From CAVSRC01 sp963750065 (GTDB taxonomy: Bacteria > Pseudomonadota > Alphaproteobacteria > Rhizobiales > Kaistiaceae), in contig CAVVPK010000034.1 of assembly GCA_963750065.1 (NCBI GenBank), positions 1 to 64,000 on the forward strand: a DNA stretch of 64,000 nt. Direction: 5' to 3'. Of the stretch, positions 15,922 through 27,184 are shown piece by piece (within the stretch, counting starts at the first letter, position 1; the number at the start of each line of letters is the position of its first letter). The translations under genes and the position numbers were made by a program. The notes under the pieces are model-generated. The model was given only the letters and a program-made list of their open reading frames with translations, ran no database searches and was not told the DNA's origin.

Positions 15922-17954
15922 TGTTGGGGCGGCTGACCATCGACGCGCTTCCACTTTACAGCCCGGTCGCCTTCAGCGGCGCGGTGTTCACGATCCTCGG
16001 CGCCTTGGCCGTCGTCGGCTTCATCACCTGGCGGCGGGCGTGGGGCACTCTGTGGAAGGAGTGGCTGACCAGCGTCGATCATAAGCGCATCGGCATCATG
16101 TACATCGTCCTGTCGCTGGTCATGCTCATGCGCGGCTTCATCGACGCGCTGATGATGCGCGCCCAGCAGGCGATGGCCTACAATTCGATGGGCTATCTGA
16201 AGCCGGAGCACTTCAACCAGGTCTTCAGCTCGCACGGCACCATCATGATCTTCTTCATGGCGATGCCGTTTCTCACCGGGCTGATCAATCTCATCGTGCC
16301 GCAACAGATCGGCGCCCGCGACGTCGCCTTTCCCTACATGAACGCGATGAGCCTGTGGCTGACGGTGGCCGGCGCCGGCCTGGTTCTGGTTTCGCTGGTC
16401 GTCGGCAAGTTCTCGACGGCCGGCTGGACCGCTTATCCGCCTTATTCGGAGATGGCCTACAGCCCCGGCAGCGGCGTCGACTACTGGGTGTGGTCGGTGT
16501 TGATATCCGGCATCGGCTCGACGCTGACCGGCATCAATTTCATCGTCACGATCCTCAAGGAACGGGCGCCGGGCATGACGCTGATGCGCATGCCGCTGTT
16601 CACCTGGACGGCGCTGTGCACCAGCGCGCTGATGGCCTTCGCGTTTCCGGCGCTGACCGTGGTGGCGTCGATGCTCGAGCTCGACCGCGTGGCCGGCATG
16701 CACTTCTTCACCAACGGGCAGGGGGGCAACATGATGAACTTCGCCAACCTGATCTGGATGTGGGGCCATCCCGAGGTCTACATCGTGATCCTGCCGGCCT
16801 TCGGTATCTATTCGGAAGTGGTGTCGATCTTTTCCGGGCGGCGGTTGTTCGGTTACGCCTCGCTCGTCTATGCCACGGCAGCCATCGCCATCCTGTCCTT
16901 CACGGTATGGCTGCATCACTTCTTCACGATGGGGGCGAGCGCCGACGTCAACGCCGCCTTCGGCATCGCCACGATGATCATCGCCGTGCCGACCGGCGTG
17001 AAGATCTTCGATTGGCTGTTCACCATGTATCGCGGTCGCATCCGCTTCGAGGTGCCGATGCTGTACACGATCGCGTTCCTCATCACCTTCGTGATCGGCG
17101 GCGTCGCCGGTGTGCTGCTCGCCTTGCCGCCGGCCGACTACCTCATGCACAACACCACTTTCCTGGTGGCGCATTTCCACAACATGCTCATTCCCGGCGC
17201 GCTGTTCGGCTATATCGCCGGGTTGAACCTGTGGTTCCCGAAGGCCTTCGGCTTCCGTCTCGATCCGAAGTGGGGCAGGCGGTCCTTCTGGGGCTGGGCG
17301 ATCGGCTTCTACGTCGCCTTCATGCCGCTCTATGTGCTCGGCTTTATGGGCATGCCGCGGCGCATGGCGCACTACGCGACGGCGGCGTGGCAACCCTGGC
17401 TGATCGTCGCCGGGATCGGCGCGCTGATCATCCTGTTCGGCATGGTTGCTTTCGCCATCCAGATCGTGGTCAGCTTCCAGAGGCGCGAGGAACTGCGCGA
17501 CCTGACCGGCGATCCGTGGGATGGGCGCACGCTGGAATGGACGACGGCGTCGCCGCCGGCGCCCTACAACTTCGCCGTCATCCCGCACGTGCATGGCCTC
17601 GACCCACTCACCGATGCGAAGAGGCTGGGCATCGCCCGGCAGCGGCCCGCCGCCTATGACGATATCACCATGCCGAAGAACAGTGCGTTCGGCATCGCTG
17701 TCGGCATTGTGGCCGGCGTCCTCGGCTTCGCGGCGATCTGGTATATCTGGTGGCTGGCGGCGGCGAGTGTTGTCGCACTTGCCGTTGTCGTCATCGTGCG
17801 CAGCAGCAGCGACGACACCGACCGGATCATCCCCGCCGCAGAGGTGAAAGAAATCGAGGATCGCCGCTTCGCCGATCTGGCCAGGGGGCTGGCGCAGGCG
17901 CGCGGCCGGGAAGCGGCACATCTGCCCGAAGCACCGGCGTCGGAGGTGGCGTGA
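15921..17954 (+). CDS. cyoB: Cytochrome o ubiquinol oxidase subunit I
   Basis: Catalytic heme-copper subunit, 677 residues, about 15 membrane spans. Visible active-site features are FSSHGTIMIFF (low-spin heme His), WMWGHPEVYIVILPAFG (CuB His cross-linked to Tyr), LHHFFTMGA (CuB His pair) and VAHFHNMLIPG (heme ligands). The N-terminal extra helix and W-rich KEWLTSVDHKRIG match the bo3 type. The start overlaps the cyoA stop by one base and follows GGAGGAAA. There is no cyoE (heme O synthase) in the operon, so heme O must come from an enzyme elsewhere. Confidence 0.97.
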   Translation: MLGRLTIDALPLYSPVAFSGAVFTILGALAVVGFITWRRAWGTLWKEWLTSVDHKRIGIMYIVLSLVMLMRGFIDALMMRAQQAMAYNSMGYLKPEHFNQVFSSHGTIMIFFMAMPFLTGLINLIVPQQIGARDVAFPYMNAMSLWLTVAGAGLVLVSLVVGKFSTAGWTAYPPYSEMAYSPGSGVDYWVWSVLISGIGSTLTGINFIVTILKERAPGMTLMRMPLFTWTALCTSALMAFAFPALTVVASMLELDRVAGMHFFTNGQGGNMMNFANLIWMWGHPEVYIVILPAFGIYSEVVSIFSGRRLFGYASLVYATAAIAILSFTVWLHHFFTMGASADVNAAFGIATMIIAVPTGVKIFDWLFTMYRGRIRFEVPMLYTIAFLITFVIGGVAGVLLALPPADYLMHNTTFLVAHFHNMLIPGALFGYIAGLNLWFPKAFGFRLDPKWGRRSFWGWAIGFYVAFMPLYVLGFMGMPRRMAHYATAAWQPWLIVAGIGALIILFGMVAFAIQIVVSFQRREELRDLTGDPWDGRTLEWTTASPPAPYNFAVIPHVHGLDPLTDAKRLGIARQRPAAYDDITMPKNSAFGIAVGIVAGVLGFAAIWYIWWLAAASVVALAVVVIVRSSSDDTDRIIPAAEVKEIEDRRFADLARGLAQARGREAAHLPEAPASEVA

Positions 17955-18565
17955 TGAGCATCGTAATCGACGAGCTACCGCTCCTGACGGACGGCACGGC
18001 GGAGAGCGAAAGGGCGGAGACCAAGGCGCTCGGCTTCTGGCTCTATCTGATGACCGACGCGGTCATCTTCGCGCTGCTCTTCGCCACCTATGTCGTCATG
18101 CTGCGCGGCACCGCCGGCGGCCCGACGGGCCGCGACCTGTTCAGCCTGCCGCACACATTCGCCGAGACCATGGTGCTCCTGTTCAGCAGCACGACATTCG
18201 GCCTGGCCATGGTGGCGGCGCATCGCGGTGCCCCGCGCACCGCCGTCCTGTGGCTGACGGTGACGCTGGTGCTCGGCCTCGCTTTCGTCGGGATGGAGGT
18301 CAGCGAATTTGCCGGCATGATCGCCGCCGGCGCCGGGCCTCAGCGCAGTGGCTTCCTCACCGCGTTCTTCACGCTGGTTGCGACCCACGGCCTCCATGTC
18401 AGCATCGGCATGCTGTCGATCCTCGTCATGATCGGCCAGATCGCGGTCAAGGGGCTGACCGAGCCGGTCACCTCGCGCCTCTACCGCTTGAGCCTGTTTT
18501 GGCACTTCCTCGACATTGTCTGGATCGGCATCTTCTCGATCGTCTATCTCACCGGGGTGCTGTAG
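17954..18565 (+). CDS. cyoC: Cytochrome o ubiquinol oxidase subunit III
   Basis: Five-span subunit III of the bo3 oxidase, 203 residues, helping assembly and proton uptake. GFWLYLMTDAVIFALLFATY near residue 25 and the C-terminal YRLSLFWHFLDIVWIGIFS are signature regions. ATG 17954 overlaps the cyoB TGA by one base. Longer open frames upstream are within cyoB. Confidence 0.95.
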   Translation: MSIVIDELPLLTDGTAESERAETKALGFWLYLMTDAVIFALLFATYVVMLRGTAGGPTGRDLFSLPHTFAETMVLLFSSTTFGLAMVAAHRGAPRTAVLWLTVTLVLGLAFVGMEVSEFAGMIAAGAGPQRSGFLTAFFTLVATHGLHVSIGMLSILVMIGQIAVKGLTEPVTSRLYRLSLFWHFLDIVWIGIFSIVYLTGVL

Positions 18566-18859
18566 ATGCCCGCCACACTCAGAACCTATCTGACCGGCCT
18601 TGCCCTCGCCCTGACGCTGACCGTCGTTCCCTTCGGCCTCGTCTTCTTCCGGCTGCTACCCGCCGGACCGTCGGTCGTCCTGATCGCGGCGGCAGCGGTC
18701 GTTCAGGTCCTCGTCCATTTCCGCTACTTCCTGCATATCGACCTCAGGCGCACGCATCCCGACTGGCTGGTGACGCTGGCCTTTGCCGCGGTGCTGCTGT
18801 TCATCATGATCGGCGGCACCTTGTGGGTCATGTTCGATCTCAACATGCGCATGATGTGA
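18566..18859 (+). CDS. cyoD: Cytochrome o ubiquinol oxidase subunit IV
   Basis: Small three-span subunit IV, 97 residues, starting immediately after the cyoC stop codon. LTLTVVPFGLVFFRLLPAG, VHFRYFLHIDLRR and MIGGTLWVMFDLNMRMM match CyoD, which assists CuB binding and assembly. It is the last gene of the operon. Confidence 0.93.
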   Translation: MPATLRTYLTGLALALTLTVVPFGLVFFRLLPAGPSVVLIAAAAVVQVLVHFRYFLHIDLRRTHPDWLVTLAFAAVLLFIMIGGTLWVMFDLNMRMM

Positions 18860-18878
18860 AGGCGGCGACCGTGCCCGC

Positions 18879-19985
18879 TCAGGGGCCCGCGGCCGCCAGT
18901 TCCTCCACCATGCCGTCCGCCTGCCGCGCGGTCTGCCGCCGCCGCTCCTTGGTTGCCGTGGCCAGCCGCTCCAGCACCGCAACCGTGGTGTCCCAGTCGA
19001 TGCAGCCGTCGGTGATGCTCTGGCCGTAGGTCAGTTCCTTGCCGGGCACGAGATCCTGCCGGCCGGCGACGAGGTTGCTCTCGATCATCACGCCGACGAT
19101 ACGGCGGTCGCCGTCGCCCACCTGGCGGGCAATGTCGGCGACCACCCGCGGCTGGTTTTCCGGCTTCTTGGCGCTGTTGGCGTGGCTGGTGTCGATCATC
19201 ACCTGGGGCGTCAGACCGGCCGTCTCCAGCACGCTGCAGGCGGCGTCGACGCTGGCCGCATCGTAGTTCGGCACCTTGCCGCCGCGCAGGATGAGGTGGC
19301 AGTCGCCGTTTCCGGACGTGGCGGCGATCGCGGCCCGCCCGCTCTTGGTGACGGCGAGGAAATGGTGCGGCTCGGAGGCTGCCTTCACCGCGTCGACCGC
19401 GATCTTCACGTTGCCATCGGTGCCGTTCTTGAAGCCGACCGGGCAGGAGAGGCCCGAGGCCAGCTCGCGATGCACCTGGCTTTCGGTGGTGCGCGCGCCA
19501 ATGGCGCCCCAGGAGACCAGATCGGCGAGGTATTGCGGCGTGGTCATGTCGAGGAATTCGCAAGCCGCGGGCAGCCCCAGCGTGTTGATCTCGAGCAGCA
19601 GCTTGCGGGCGGTCCTCAGCCCCTTGTCGATTTGGAACGAGCCGTCGAGGTCGGGATCGTTGATCAGCCCCTTCCAGCCGACCGTGGTGCGCGGCTTTTC
19701 GAAATAGACGCGCATGACGATCTCAAGCTGCCCGCGCAGGCGATGGCGGAGCTTGGCGAGCCGGCGGGCGTAGTCGAGGGCGGCGAGTGGATCATGGACG
19801 GAGCAGGGACCGACAATGGCGACCAGGCGGTCGTCGTCACCGGCGAGGATGTCGTGGATGGCACTGCGCGCGTCGGTGACCGTGCGGCTTGCCGCCGGCA
19901 CGCGCGGGAATTCCTGCATCACCTCCGCGGGCGTACTCAGCTCCCTGATTTCGCGGATGCGCAGATCGTCGGTGTCGTTCGGCAT
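18879..19985 (-). CDS. 3-deoxy-7-phosphoheptulonate synthase, class I (AroF/G/H type)
   Basis: First committed enzyme of the shikimate pathway: phosphoenolpyruvate plus erythrose 4-phosphate to DAHP, with a divalent metal. 368 residues of the E. coli AroF/G/H type. Motifs: IVGPCSVHDP near residue 57, MRVYFEKPRTTVGWKGLIND (PEP/E4P loop), GARTTESQVHRE, PVGFKNGTDG and IDTSHANSAKKP. The start at 19985 follows AAGGATGAGGA. Upstream is a full leader-peptide attenuator rich in Phe, Tyr and Trp codons, so transcription should rise when charged aromatic tRNAs run short. Which aromatic amino acid, if any, inhibits the enzyme is not readable. Confidence 0.94.
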   Translation of the reverse strand: MPNDTDDLRIREIRELSTPAEVMQEFPRVPAASRTVTDARSAIHDILAGDDDRLVAIVGPCSVHDPLAALDYARRLAKLRHRLRGQLEIVMRVYFEKPRTTVGWKGLINDPDLDGSFQIDKGLRTARKLLLEINTLGLPAACEFLDMTTPQYLADLVSWGAIGARTTESQVHRELASGLSCPVGFKNGTDGNVKIAVDAVKAASEPHHFLAVTKSGRAAIAATSGNGDCHLILRGGKVPNYDAASVDAACSVLETAGLTPQVMIDTSHANSAKKPENQPRVVADIARQVGDGDRRIVGVMIESNLVAGRQDLVPGKELTYGQSITDGCIDWDTTVAVLERLATATKERRRQTARQADGMVEELAAAGP

Positions 19986-20020
19986 TGGTCCTCATCCTTG
20001 GATCGATCCGCCGGCGGCAA

Positions 20021-20050
20021 CAAAAAAGCCGCCAGTCGGTCTGGCGGCTC
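20021..20050 (-). terminator. Attenuator terminator of the DAHP synthase gene
   Basis: In the minus-strand transcript AGCCGCCAG (20049-20041) and CTGGCGGCT (20035-20027) form a perfect 9-bp stem with a 5-base loop followed by a U-run (20027-20022). It lies between the aromatic leader peptide and the structural gene, 36 bp before the gene start. Its first arm can instead pair with 20104-20098 inside the leader ORF. Confidence 0.9.
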
Positions 20051-20074
20051 TCGGGAATTCGCTTGTTCAGTGCT

Positions 20075-20158
20075 TCAGATCGAACGCGCCCCTGCCTCCG
20101 CCAGTGTGTGCGGATAGCTAAACCAGTAGCCAAAGAAGGTGGCGGCGGCGCGGGTCAT
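20075..20158 (-). CDS. Aromatic leader peptide of the DAHP synthase attenuator
   Basis: 27-codon leader ORF whose core is FFGYWFSYPH, with three Phe, two Tyr and one Trp in nine codons. It ends at a TGA 25 bases before the terminator stem. CTGGCGG at 20104-20098, within the codons for the Thr-Leu-Ala-Glu segment just after the aromatic run, is complementary to the terminator's first arm. A ribosome stalled on the aromatic codons would leave this segment free to form the antiterminator. A ribosome that continues would cover it and allow termination. Start ATG 20158 has a good promoter spaced so that transcription may begin at the ATG itself. Confidence 0.88.
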   Translation of the reverse strand: MTRAAATFFGYWFSYPHTLAEAGARSI

Positions 20159-20164
20159 GGCTCC

Positions 20165-20193
20165 CTCATAGGCGAGATCGCCGCGCTTGTCAC
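20165..20193 (-). promoter_or_regulatory. Candidate promoter for the aromatic leader
   Basis: In the minus direction GTGACA (20193-20188), a 17-base spacer and TATGAG (20170-20165). The expected start point is six to seven bases later, at the A of the leader ATG (20158), which would make the leader mRNA leaderless. The Sinorhizobium meliloti trpL leader is known to start this way. Confidence 0.55.
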
Positions 20194-20309
20194 GCGGCTT
20201 GTCGGGGCATCGTGTGCTGTCTCTTTTCCCTCCCGAAAGCGAAGAGCGACCGCACAGCGGCCGGGCGAACGTGGTGTTCCCGGCCCATTGCACGGGGTGC
20301 GATTTACGT

Positions 20310-20325
20310 ATAAGGATATCTTTAT
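20310..20325 (+). promoter_or_regulatory. 16-bp palindrome, candidate SahR operator
   Basis: ATAAGGATATCTTTAT is a near-perfect palindrome (two mismatched positions, one pair) centred at 20317/20318, 26 bp before the regulator start at 20351. It resembles the ATAAAGATATCTTTAT-type motif I recall for SahR sites in alphaproteobacterial methionine-cycle operons. It overlaps an alternative ATG at 20324, another reason to place the start at 20351. Confidence 0.6.
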
Positions 20326-20350
20326 GTCTTGCGCAGAAGGAGGCGCGCTC

Positions 20351-21361
20351 ATGGCCAAACCGGCTCCGCTTGCCGTCGATACCGCCATTGCCGCGCTGAA
20401 GGCCGCCGGCGAAGCGACGCGCCTGCGCATCCTGGCGCTGCTCGGGCAGGCCGAGCTGACGGTGAAGGACCTCACCGCCATTCTCGGCCAGTCGCAGCCG
20501 CGTATTTCGCGCCATCTGAGGCTGCTGGCAGAAGCCGGCCTGATTGATCGCTACCCGGAAGGGGCGTGGGTGTTCTACCGCCTGACCGACCAGGGACCGG
20601 CGCGGCGCTTTGCCGGCGATCTCTTGGCGCTGATCGACGTCGGCGACCCGGTACTGGCGCGCGACCGTGAGTATCTGGCGGCGGTCAAGCAGGAGCATGC
20701 GGAAGCCGCTCGGCGCTATTTCGCCGACCATGCCGGCGAGTGGGACACGATCCGCGCGCTGCATGTCGCCGAAGCCGCGGTCGAAGCGGCGATGGCGTCG
20801 GCCGTCGGCGAGCGCCGGTTCGAGAGCATGCTCGACCTCGGCACCGGCACCGGCCGCCTTCTCGAGCTGTTCGCGCCGCTCTATAACCGCGCCGTCGGCA
20901 TCGACGCCTCGGCCGACATGTTGACGGTGGCCCGAGCCAATCTCGACCGTGCCGGTATCGCCAACGCCCAGGTGCGCCTCGGCGATATCCAGCACCTGCC
21001 GTTTCAGCGCGACAGCTTCGACCTGGTCACCGTCCACCAGGTCCTGCACTTCCTCAGCGACCCCGAGCGGGCGATTGCGGAGGCCGCGCGCGTGCTGAGG
21101 CCCGGTGGGCGGCTGCTGATCGTCGATTTCGCGCCGCACGACATGGAATTCCTGCGTGAGCGCCATGCCCATCGCCGCCTCGGTTTCGCGCCATCGGCGA
21201 TGCGCCAGTGGATCGAGATCGCCGGCCTGTCGCTGGTGACGGCGCGCGATCTTGCCGCCGGCGACGGCGCCACCGGCAAGCTCACAGTGACGCTGCTGCT
21301 TGCCCGCGACAGGCGGGTGGCAATGGCCGACGAACCGGCCGCCAGCCGCGAGGTGGCGTGA
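20351..21361 (+). CDS. SahR-like ArsR regulator fused to a SAM-binding methyltransferase domain
   Basis: Transcription factor of 336 residues. Residues 1-90 are an ArsR winged helix (LKAAGEATRLRILALLGQAE, LTVKDLTAILGQSQPRISRH). Residues 145-300 are a class I methyltransferase fold with SAM motif LDLGTGTGRLLELF, then GIDASADML and DLVTVHQVLHFLSDPERA. In alphaproteobacteria this fusion precedes metF/metH and is identified with SahR, which senses S-adenosylhomocysteine; the fused domain probably binds the ligand rather than methylating. ATG 20351 follows GAAGGAGG, and a palindromic operator candidate lies just upstream. The stop overlaps the metF start by one base, so it heads the operon. Confidence 0.85.
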   Translation: MAKPAPLAVDTAIAALKAAGEATRLRILALLGQAELTVKDLTAILGQSQPRISRHLRLLAEAGLIDRYPEGAWVFYRLTDQGPARRFAGDLLALIDVGDPVLARDREYLAAVKQEHAEAARRYFADHAGEWDTIRALHVAEAAVEAAMASAVGERRFESMLDLGTGTGRLLELFAPLYNRAVGIDASADMLTVARANLDRAGIANAQVRLGDIQHLPFQRDSFDLVTVHQVLHFLSDPERAIAEAARVLRPGGRLLIVDFAPHDMEFLRERHAHRRLGFAPSAMRQWIEIAGLSLVTARDLAAGDGATGKLTVTLLLARDRRVAMADEPAASREVA

Positions 21362-22275
21362 TGACGCAGATCAAGCACAATGCCCACGGCGCCAGCAGCG
21401 GGCTCAACGTCTCGTTCGAGTTCTTCCCGCCGAAGACCGAGCAGATGGAACAGACACTGTGGACCTCGATCGGCCGCCTCGCCCCGCTCAAGCCGCACTT
21501 CGTGTCGGTGACCTATGGCGCCGCCGGCTCGACCCGCGAGCGCACCCACGCGACGCTCAAGCGCATTCTCACCGAGACCGATCTCAATCCGGCCGCGCAC
21601 CTGACCTGCGTCGGCGCCACCCGCGAAGACCTCGACAGCGTGGTCGACCGCTACGCCGAGATCGGCGTCAGCCATATCGTGGCGCTGCGCGGCGACCCGG
21701 AGGGCGGGCTCGGCACGCCCTATGTGCCCACCCCCGGCGGCTACGGCCATGCCGGCGATCTGGTCGAAGGCATCAAGCGCCGCCACCCGGAGATGGAGGT
21801 GTCGGTGTCGGCCTATGTCGAACGCCATCCGGAGAGCGCCGACTGGCCGACCGAGCTCGACAACCTCAGGCGCAAGGTGGATGCCGGCGCCGACCGGGCG
21901 ATCACCCAGTTCTTCTTCGACAACGACATGTTCGACGCCTTTCGCGAGCGCCTGGCGGCCGTGCGGATCGACATTCCGCTGGTGCCGGGCATCGTGCCGG
22001 TCACCAATTTCACCCAGACGGCGCGCTTCGCCGCCAAGGCGGGGGCCAGCGTTCCGGCCTGGCTGGCAGAGCGCTTCGCGGGGCTTGAAGACGATCCCGG
22101 CACCCGCCAGCTGATTGCCGCGGCGGTCGCCGCCGAGCAGGTGCTCGACCTGGTCGAGCGCGGCGTCACCGATTTCCACTTCTACACCATGAACCGCGCC
22201 GACCTGGTCTTCGCGATCTGCCACCTGCTCGGCATTCGCCCGCCCCGACCGACGCCAGCGGAGGCTGCGGCATGA
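21361..22275 (+). CDS. metF: Methylenetetrahydrofolate reductase
   Basis: Reduces 5,10-methylene-THF to 5-methyl-THF, the methyl donor used by MetH encoded just downstream; FAD-dependent TIM barrel, 304 residues. Motifs: SFEFFPPKTEQME near residue 18 (catalytic Glu), HLTCVGATRED, VALRGDPEGG and QFFFDNDMF. ATG 21361 overlaps the regulator's TGA by one base; its own stop overlaps the next ATG as ATGA. Translational coupling through the whole operon is likely. Confidence 0.95.
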   Translation: MTQIKHNAHGASSGLNVSFEFFPPKTEQMEQTLWTSIGRLAPLKPHFVSVTYGAAGSTRERTHATLKRILTETDLNPAAHLTCVGATREDLDSVVDRYAEIGVSHIVALRGDPEGGLGTPYVPTPGGYGHAGDLVEGIKRRHPEMEVSVSAYVERHPESADWPTELDNLRRKVDAGADRAITQFFFDNDMFDAFRERLAAVRIDIPLVPGIVPVTNFTQTARFAAKAGASVPAWLAERFAGLEDDPGTRQLIAAAVAAEQVLDLVERGVTDFHFYTMNRADLVFAICHLLGIRPPRPTPAEAAA

Positions 22276-22730
22276 CGCACACGAAGAGGCCTCCCAAGAA
22301 CTCGCTGGACTGGTGGAGCAAGGGGCCGAAGCTGTCGGACGAGGAACTTAAGGTGTTCGAGCGCCGACCGACAGTTGTTGGCATTGAGCACGTCGAAATC
22401 ACCGTCCCGAAAGGCGGCGAGGAGGATTGTCGCCACTTCTATGTCGGCGTTCTCGGACTGGAGACGGTCCCGCAATCCGAGAGTCCAGCAGAGCATTGTT
22501 TCTTGCGGGTGCGGATCGGCGATCAGCAGGTTCACTTCCGAACCGATGTCGAGTTCCGCCCGGCCCGCTTCGCCCACGCCTGTCTGCTTGTTAGCGGGGC
22601 CGAGAGGCTCGCGGATCGTTTGACCCAGGAAGGGTATGAAGTCACGCGCGACCAGGAGGCCGCTCTTGGCCGGTTCCACACGCGTGATCCGTTTGGCAAC
22701 CGAATCGAAATTGCAGAGTCTGGATGGTGA
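22272..22730 (+). CDS. VOC (glyoxalase/bleomycin-resistance fold) protein inside the methionine operon
   Basis: Vicinal oxygen chelate fold protein of 152 residues. GIEHVEITVPKGGEEDCRHF opens the first beta-alpha-beta module and VTRDQEAALGRFHTRDPFGN closes the second, with a Glu in the final IEIAES strand as usual for the metal site. The first 35 residues (RPPKNSLDWWSKGPKL) are an unusual Trp-containing extension. It is coupled on both sides: ATGA overlap with metF and overlap with the start region of metH1. No VOC role in methionine synthesis is known to me. An enzyme acting on a methylthio or folate by-product is possible but unproven. Confidence 0.8.
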   Translation: MTHTKRPPKNSLDWWSKGPKLSDEELKVFERRPTVVGIEHVEITVPKGGEEDCRHFYVGVLGLETVPQSESPAEHCFLRVRIGDQQVHFRTDVEFRPARFAHACLLVSGAERLADRLTQEGYEVTRDQEAALGRFHTRDPFGNRIEIAESGW

Positions 22731-22732
22731 TC

Positions 22733-23796
22733 ATGTCCGTACCCACCGACGCCGAAACCCGGTTCCGCGCCGAAGCGGCCAAGCGCATCCTGGTGCTCGA
22801 CGGCGCTATGGGCACCATGATCCAGGCGCACCGCTTCAGCGAGGCCGAGTTCCGGGGCGAGCGCTTCAAGGACTGGCCGAAGGATCTGCGCGGCAACAAC
22901 GATCTGCTCATCCTGACGCAGCCCGACACGATCCGCGCAATTCACTGCGAATATCTCCGTGCCGGCGCCGACATCGTCGAGACGAACACCTTCTCCTCGA
23001 CGCGGGTGGCGCAGGCCGATTACGGCATGGAAGAGCTGGCCTTCGAGTTGAACCGCGAAGGCGCGCGGCTGGCGCGCTCGGCCGCCGACGAAGTAACCGC
23101 CGAGACGCCGGACAGGCCGCGCTTCGTCGCCGGCGCCATCGGCCCGACCAACCGCTCGGCCTCGATCTCGCCCGACGTCAACAATCCCGGCTTCCGCAAC
23201 ATCACCTTCGACGATCTGGTCGCCGCCTATGCGGAAGCGGCGCGCGGGCTTGCCGAAGGTGGCGCCGACCTGATCCTGTTCGAGACCGTCTTCGATACCC
23301 TCAACGTCAAGGCCGGCATCGTCGCGGTGGAACAGGTTGCTGCCGAGACCGGCAGGCGGCTGCCGATCATGATTTCGGGCACGATCACCGACCTGTCGGG
23401 GCGCACGCTCTCCGGCCAGACGCCGACCGCCTTCTGGTATTCGGTGCGCCACGGCCGTCCGCTCACCATCGGGCTCAACTGCGCGCTCGGCGCCAGGGAA
23501 ATGCGCGCCCACATCGCCGAGATCGCGCGCGTCGCCGATGCGCTCGTCTGCGCCTATCCCAATGCGGGCCTCCCCAACGAGTTCGGCGAATACGACGAGA
23601 GCCCGGAGGCGATGAGCGCCATGTTGGGCGAATTCGCCCGCGCCGGCTTCGTCAATGTCGTCGGCGGCTGCTGCGGCACCACGCCCGACCATATCCGCGC
23701 CATTGCGGCGGCGGTCGCGGGCGTTCCGCCGCGCGTCGTCCCCCATCCGCCGGCAGCTATGCGGCTGTCAGGCCTCGAACCCTTCGAGTTGGCTTC

Positions 23797-23800
<4 letters not shown>
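22733..23800 (+). CDS. Methionine synthase, homocysteine-binding subunit (N-terminal half of MetH)
   Basis: Zinc-dependent homocysteine S-methyltransferase module, 355 residues, equivalent to the first domain of cobalamin-dependent MetH. Motifs: LDGAMGTMIQ near residue 20, ADIVETNTFSST, GLNCALGAREM (first Zn Cys) and VVGGCCGTTPDHI (Zn Cys pair). ATG 22733 has GGTGA five bases upstream; ATG 22724 would add three residues and overlap the VOC gene. It ends in an ATGA overlap with the gene for the remaining MetH domains, so methionine synthase here is a split, translationally coupled two-subunit enzyme. Confidence 0.9.
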
Positions 23801-26473
<2,673 letters not shown>

Positions 26474-26594
26474 GGGCCGGTCTGCCACCGGATTTGCGTT
26501 CGCCGGGCCCACGCACTAGCGTTTGCGCGGGTGGCAGGGGCTGAGCGAAAACGCCGATGCGCAAGCATCCGCGGGATTTGCTGAGGAGGCCTGT

Positions 26595-27125
26595 ATGACC
26601 AATCCCCCGATGATTCGTTCGACGGCTGTGGCTGTCGTCATGTCCGCCGGCCTGATTGCCGTCGGCTCCACCACGGCGCTAGCTGCCGGTGCCCCGGACG
26701 CCTGCAAGCTGGTCGCGCCTGACCTCGTCGGCAAGATCTTCGGAACGCCCATTTCGGCCAAATCGATCGACACGCATGGCGGTGGCGCCGACGTCAGCAT
26801 GTGCGCCTATCAGGGCGCGGCCATCGGCAGCGGATTCATGTTGATCGCGGCGGTGCTGCCGAAGAGCGATCTTGCTGCCGAGGTTGCCGACCAGAAGAAG
26901 ACTGTCCTCAACGACACGCCGCCGCCCGGCATCGAAAAGCCGAAGGTCGCCGATGTGTCCGGCGTCGGCGACGCGGCCTTCCTGGTGTCCTCGAATGTCA
27001 TGGTACAGCTGCACGTCTTCGCGCGCGGCGACAAGCTCGTCATCAGCCGCAATGTGCCTGCGAGCCCCACGGCGATCGCTCAGGAGAAACAGGTCGCGGA
27101 GGCGGCCATCGCCAATCTCCCGTAA
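26595..27125 (+). CDS. Secreted protein of unknown function
   Basis: 176 residues with a signal peptide (TAVAVVMSAGLIAVGSTTALA) and a mature region beginning GAPDACKLVAPDLVGKIFGTP. The rest alternates short strands (GADVSMCAYQGAAIGSGFML, GDAAFLVSSNVMVQLHVFARG), consistent with a small alpha-beta periplasmic domain with two Cys that could form a disulfide. DACKLL-type N-termini occur in DUF3558-like and PknH-sensor-like proteins, but I do not claim membership. ATG 26595 follows GAGGAGG. It stands alone between metH and a DUF2277 gene. Confidence 0.7.
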   Translation: MTNPPMIRSTAVAVVMSAGLIAVGSTTALAAGAPDACKLVAPDLVGKIFGTPISAKSIDTHGGGADVSMCAYQGAAIGSGFMLIAAVLPKSDLAAEVADQKKTVLNDTPPPGIEKPKVADVSGVGDAAFLVSSNVMVQLHVFARGDKLVISRNVPASPTAIAQEKQVAEAAIANLP

Positions 27126-27184
27126 GGCTCTCGTGCGGCCCTCGCGTCGCCGCTATTATCCCGACCTCGGGGAGGGAGAGAGCC

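Noticed and set aside
15795..17921. Long open frame on the minus strand (708 codons)
   Set aside because: It is the antisense of cyoB; His/Asp/Arg-rich composition is typical of a shadow frame in high-GC DNA.
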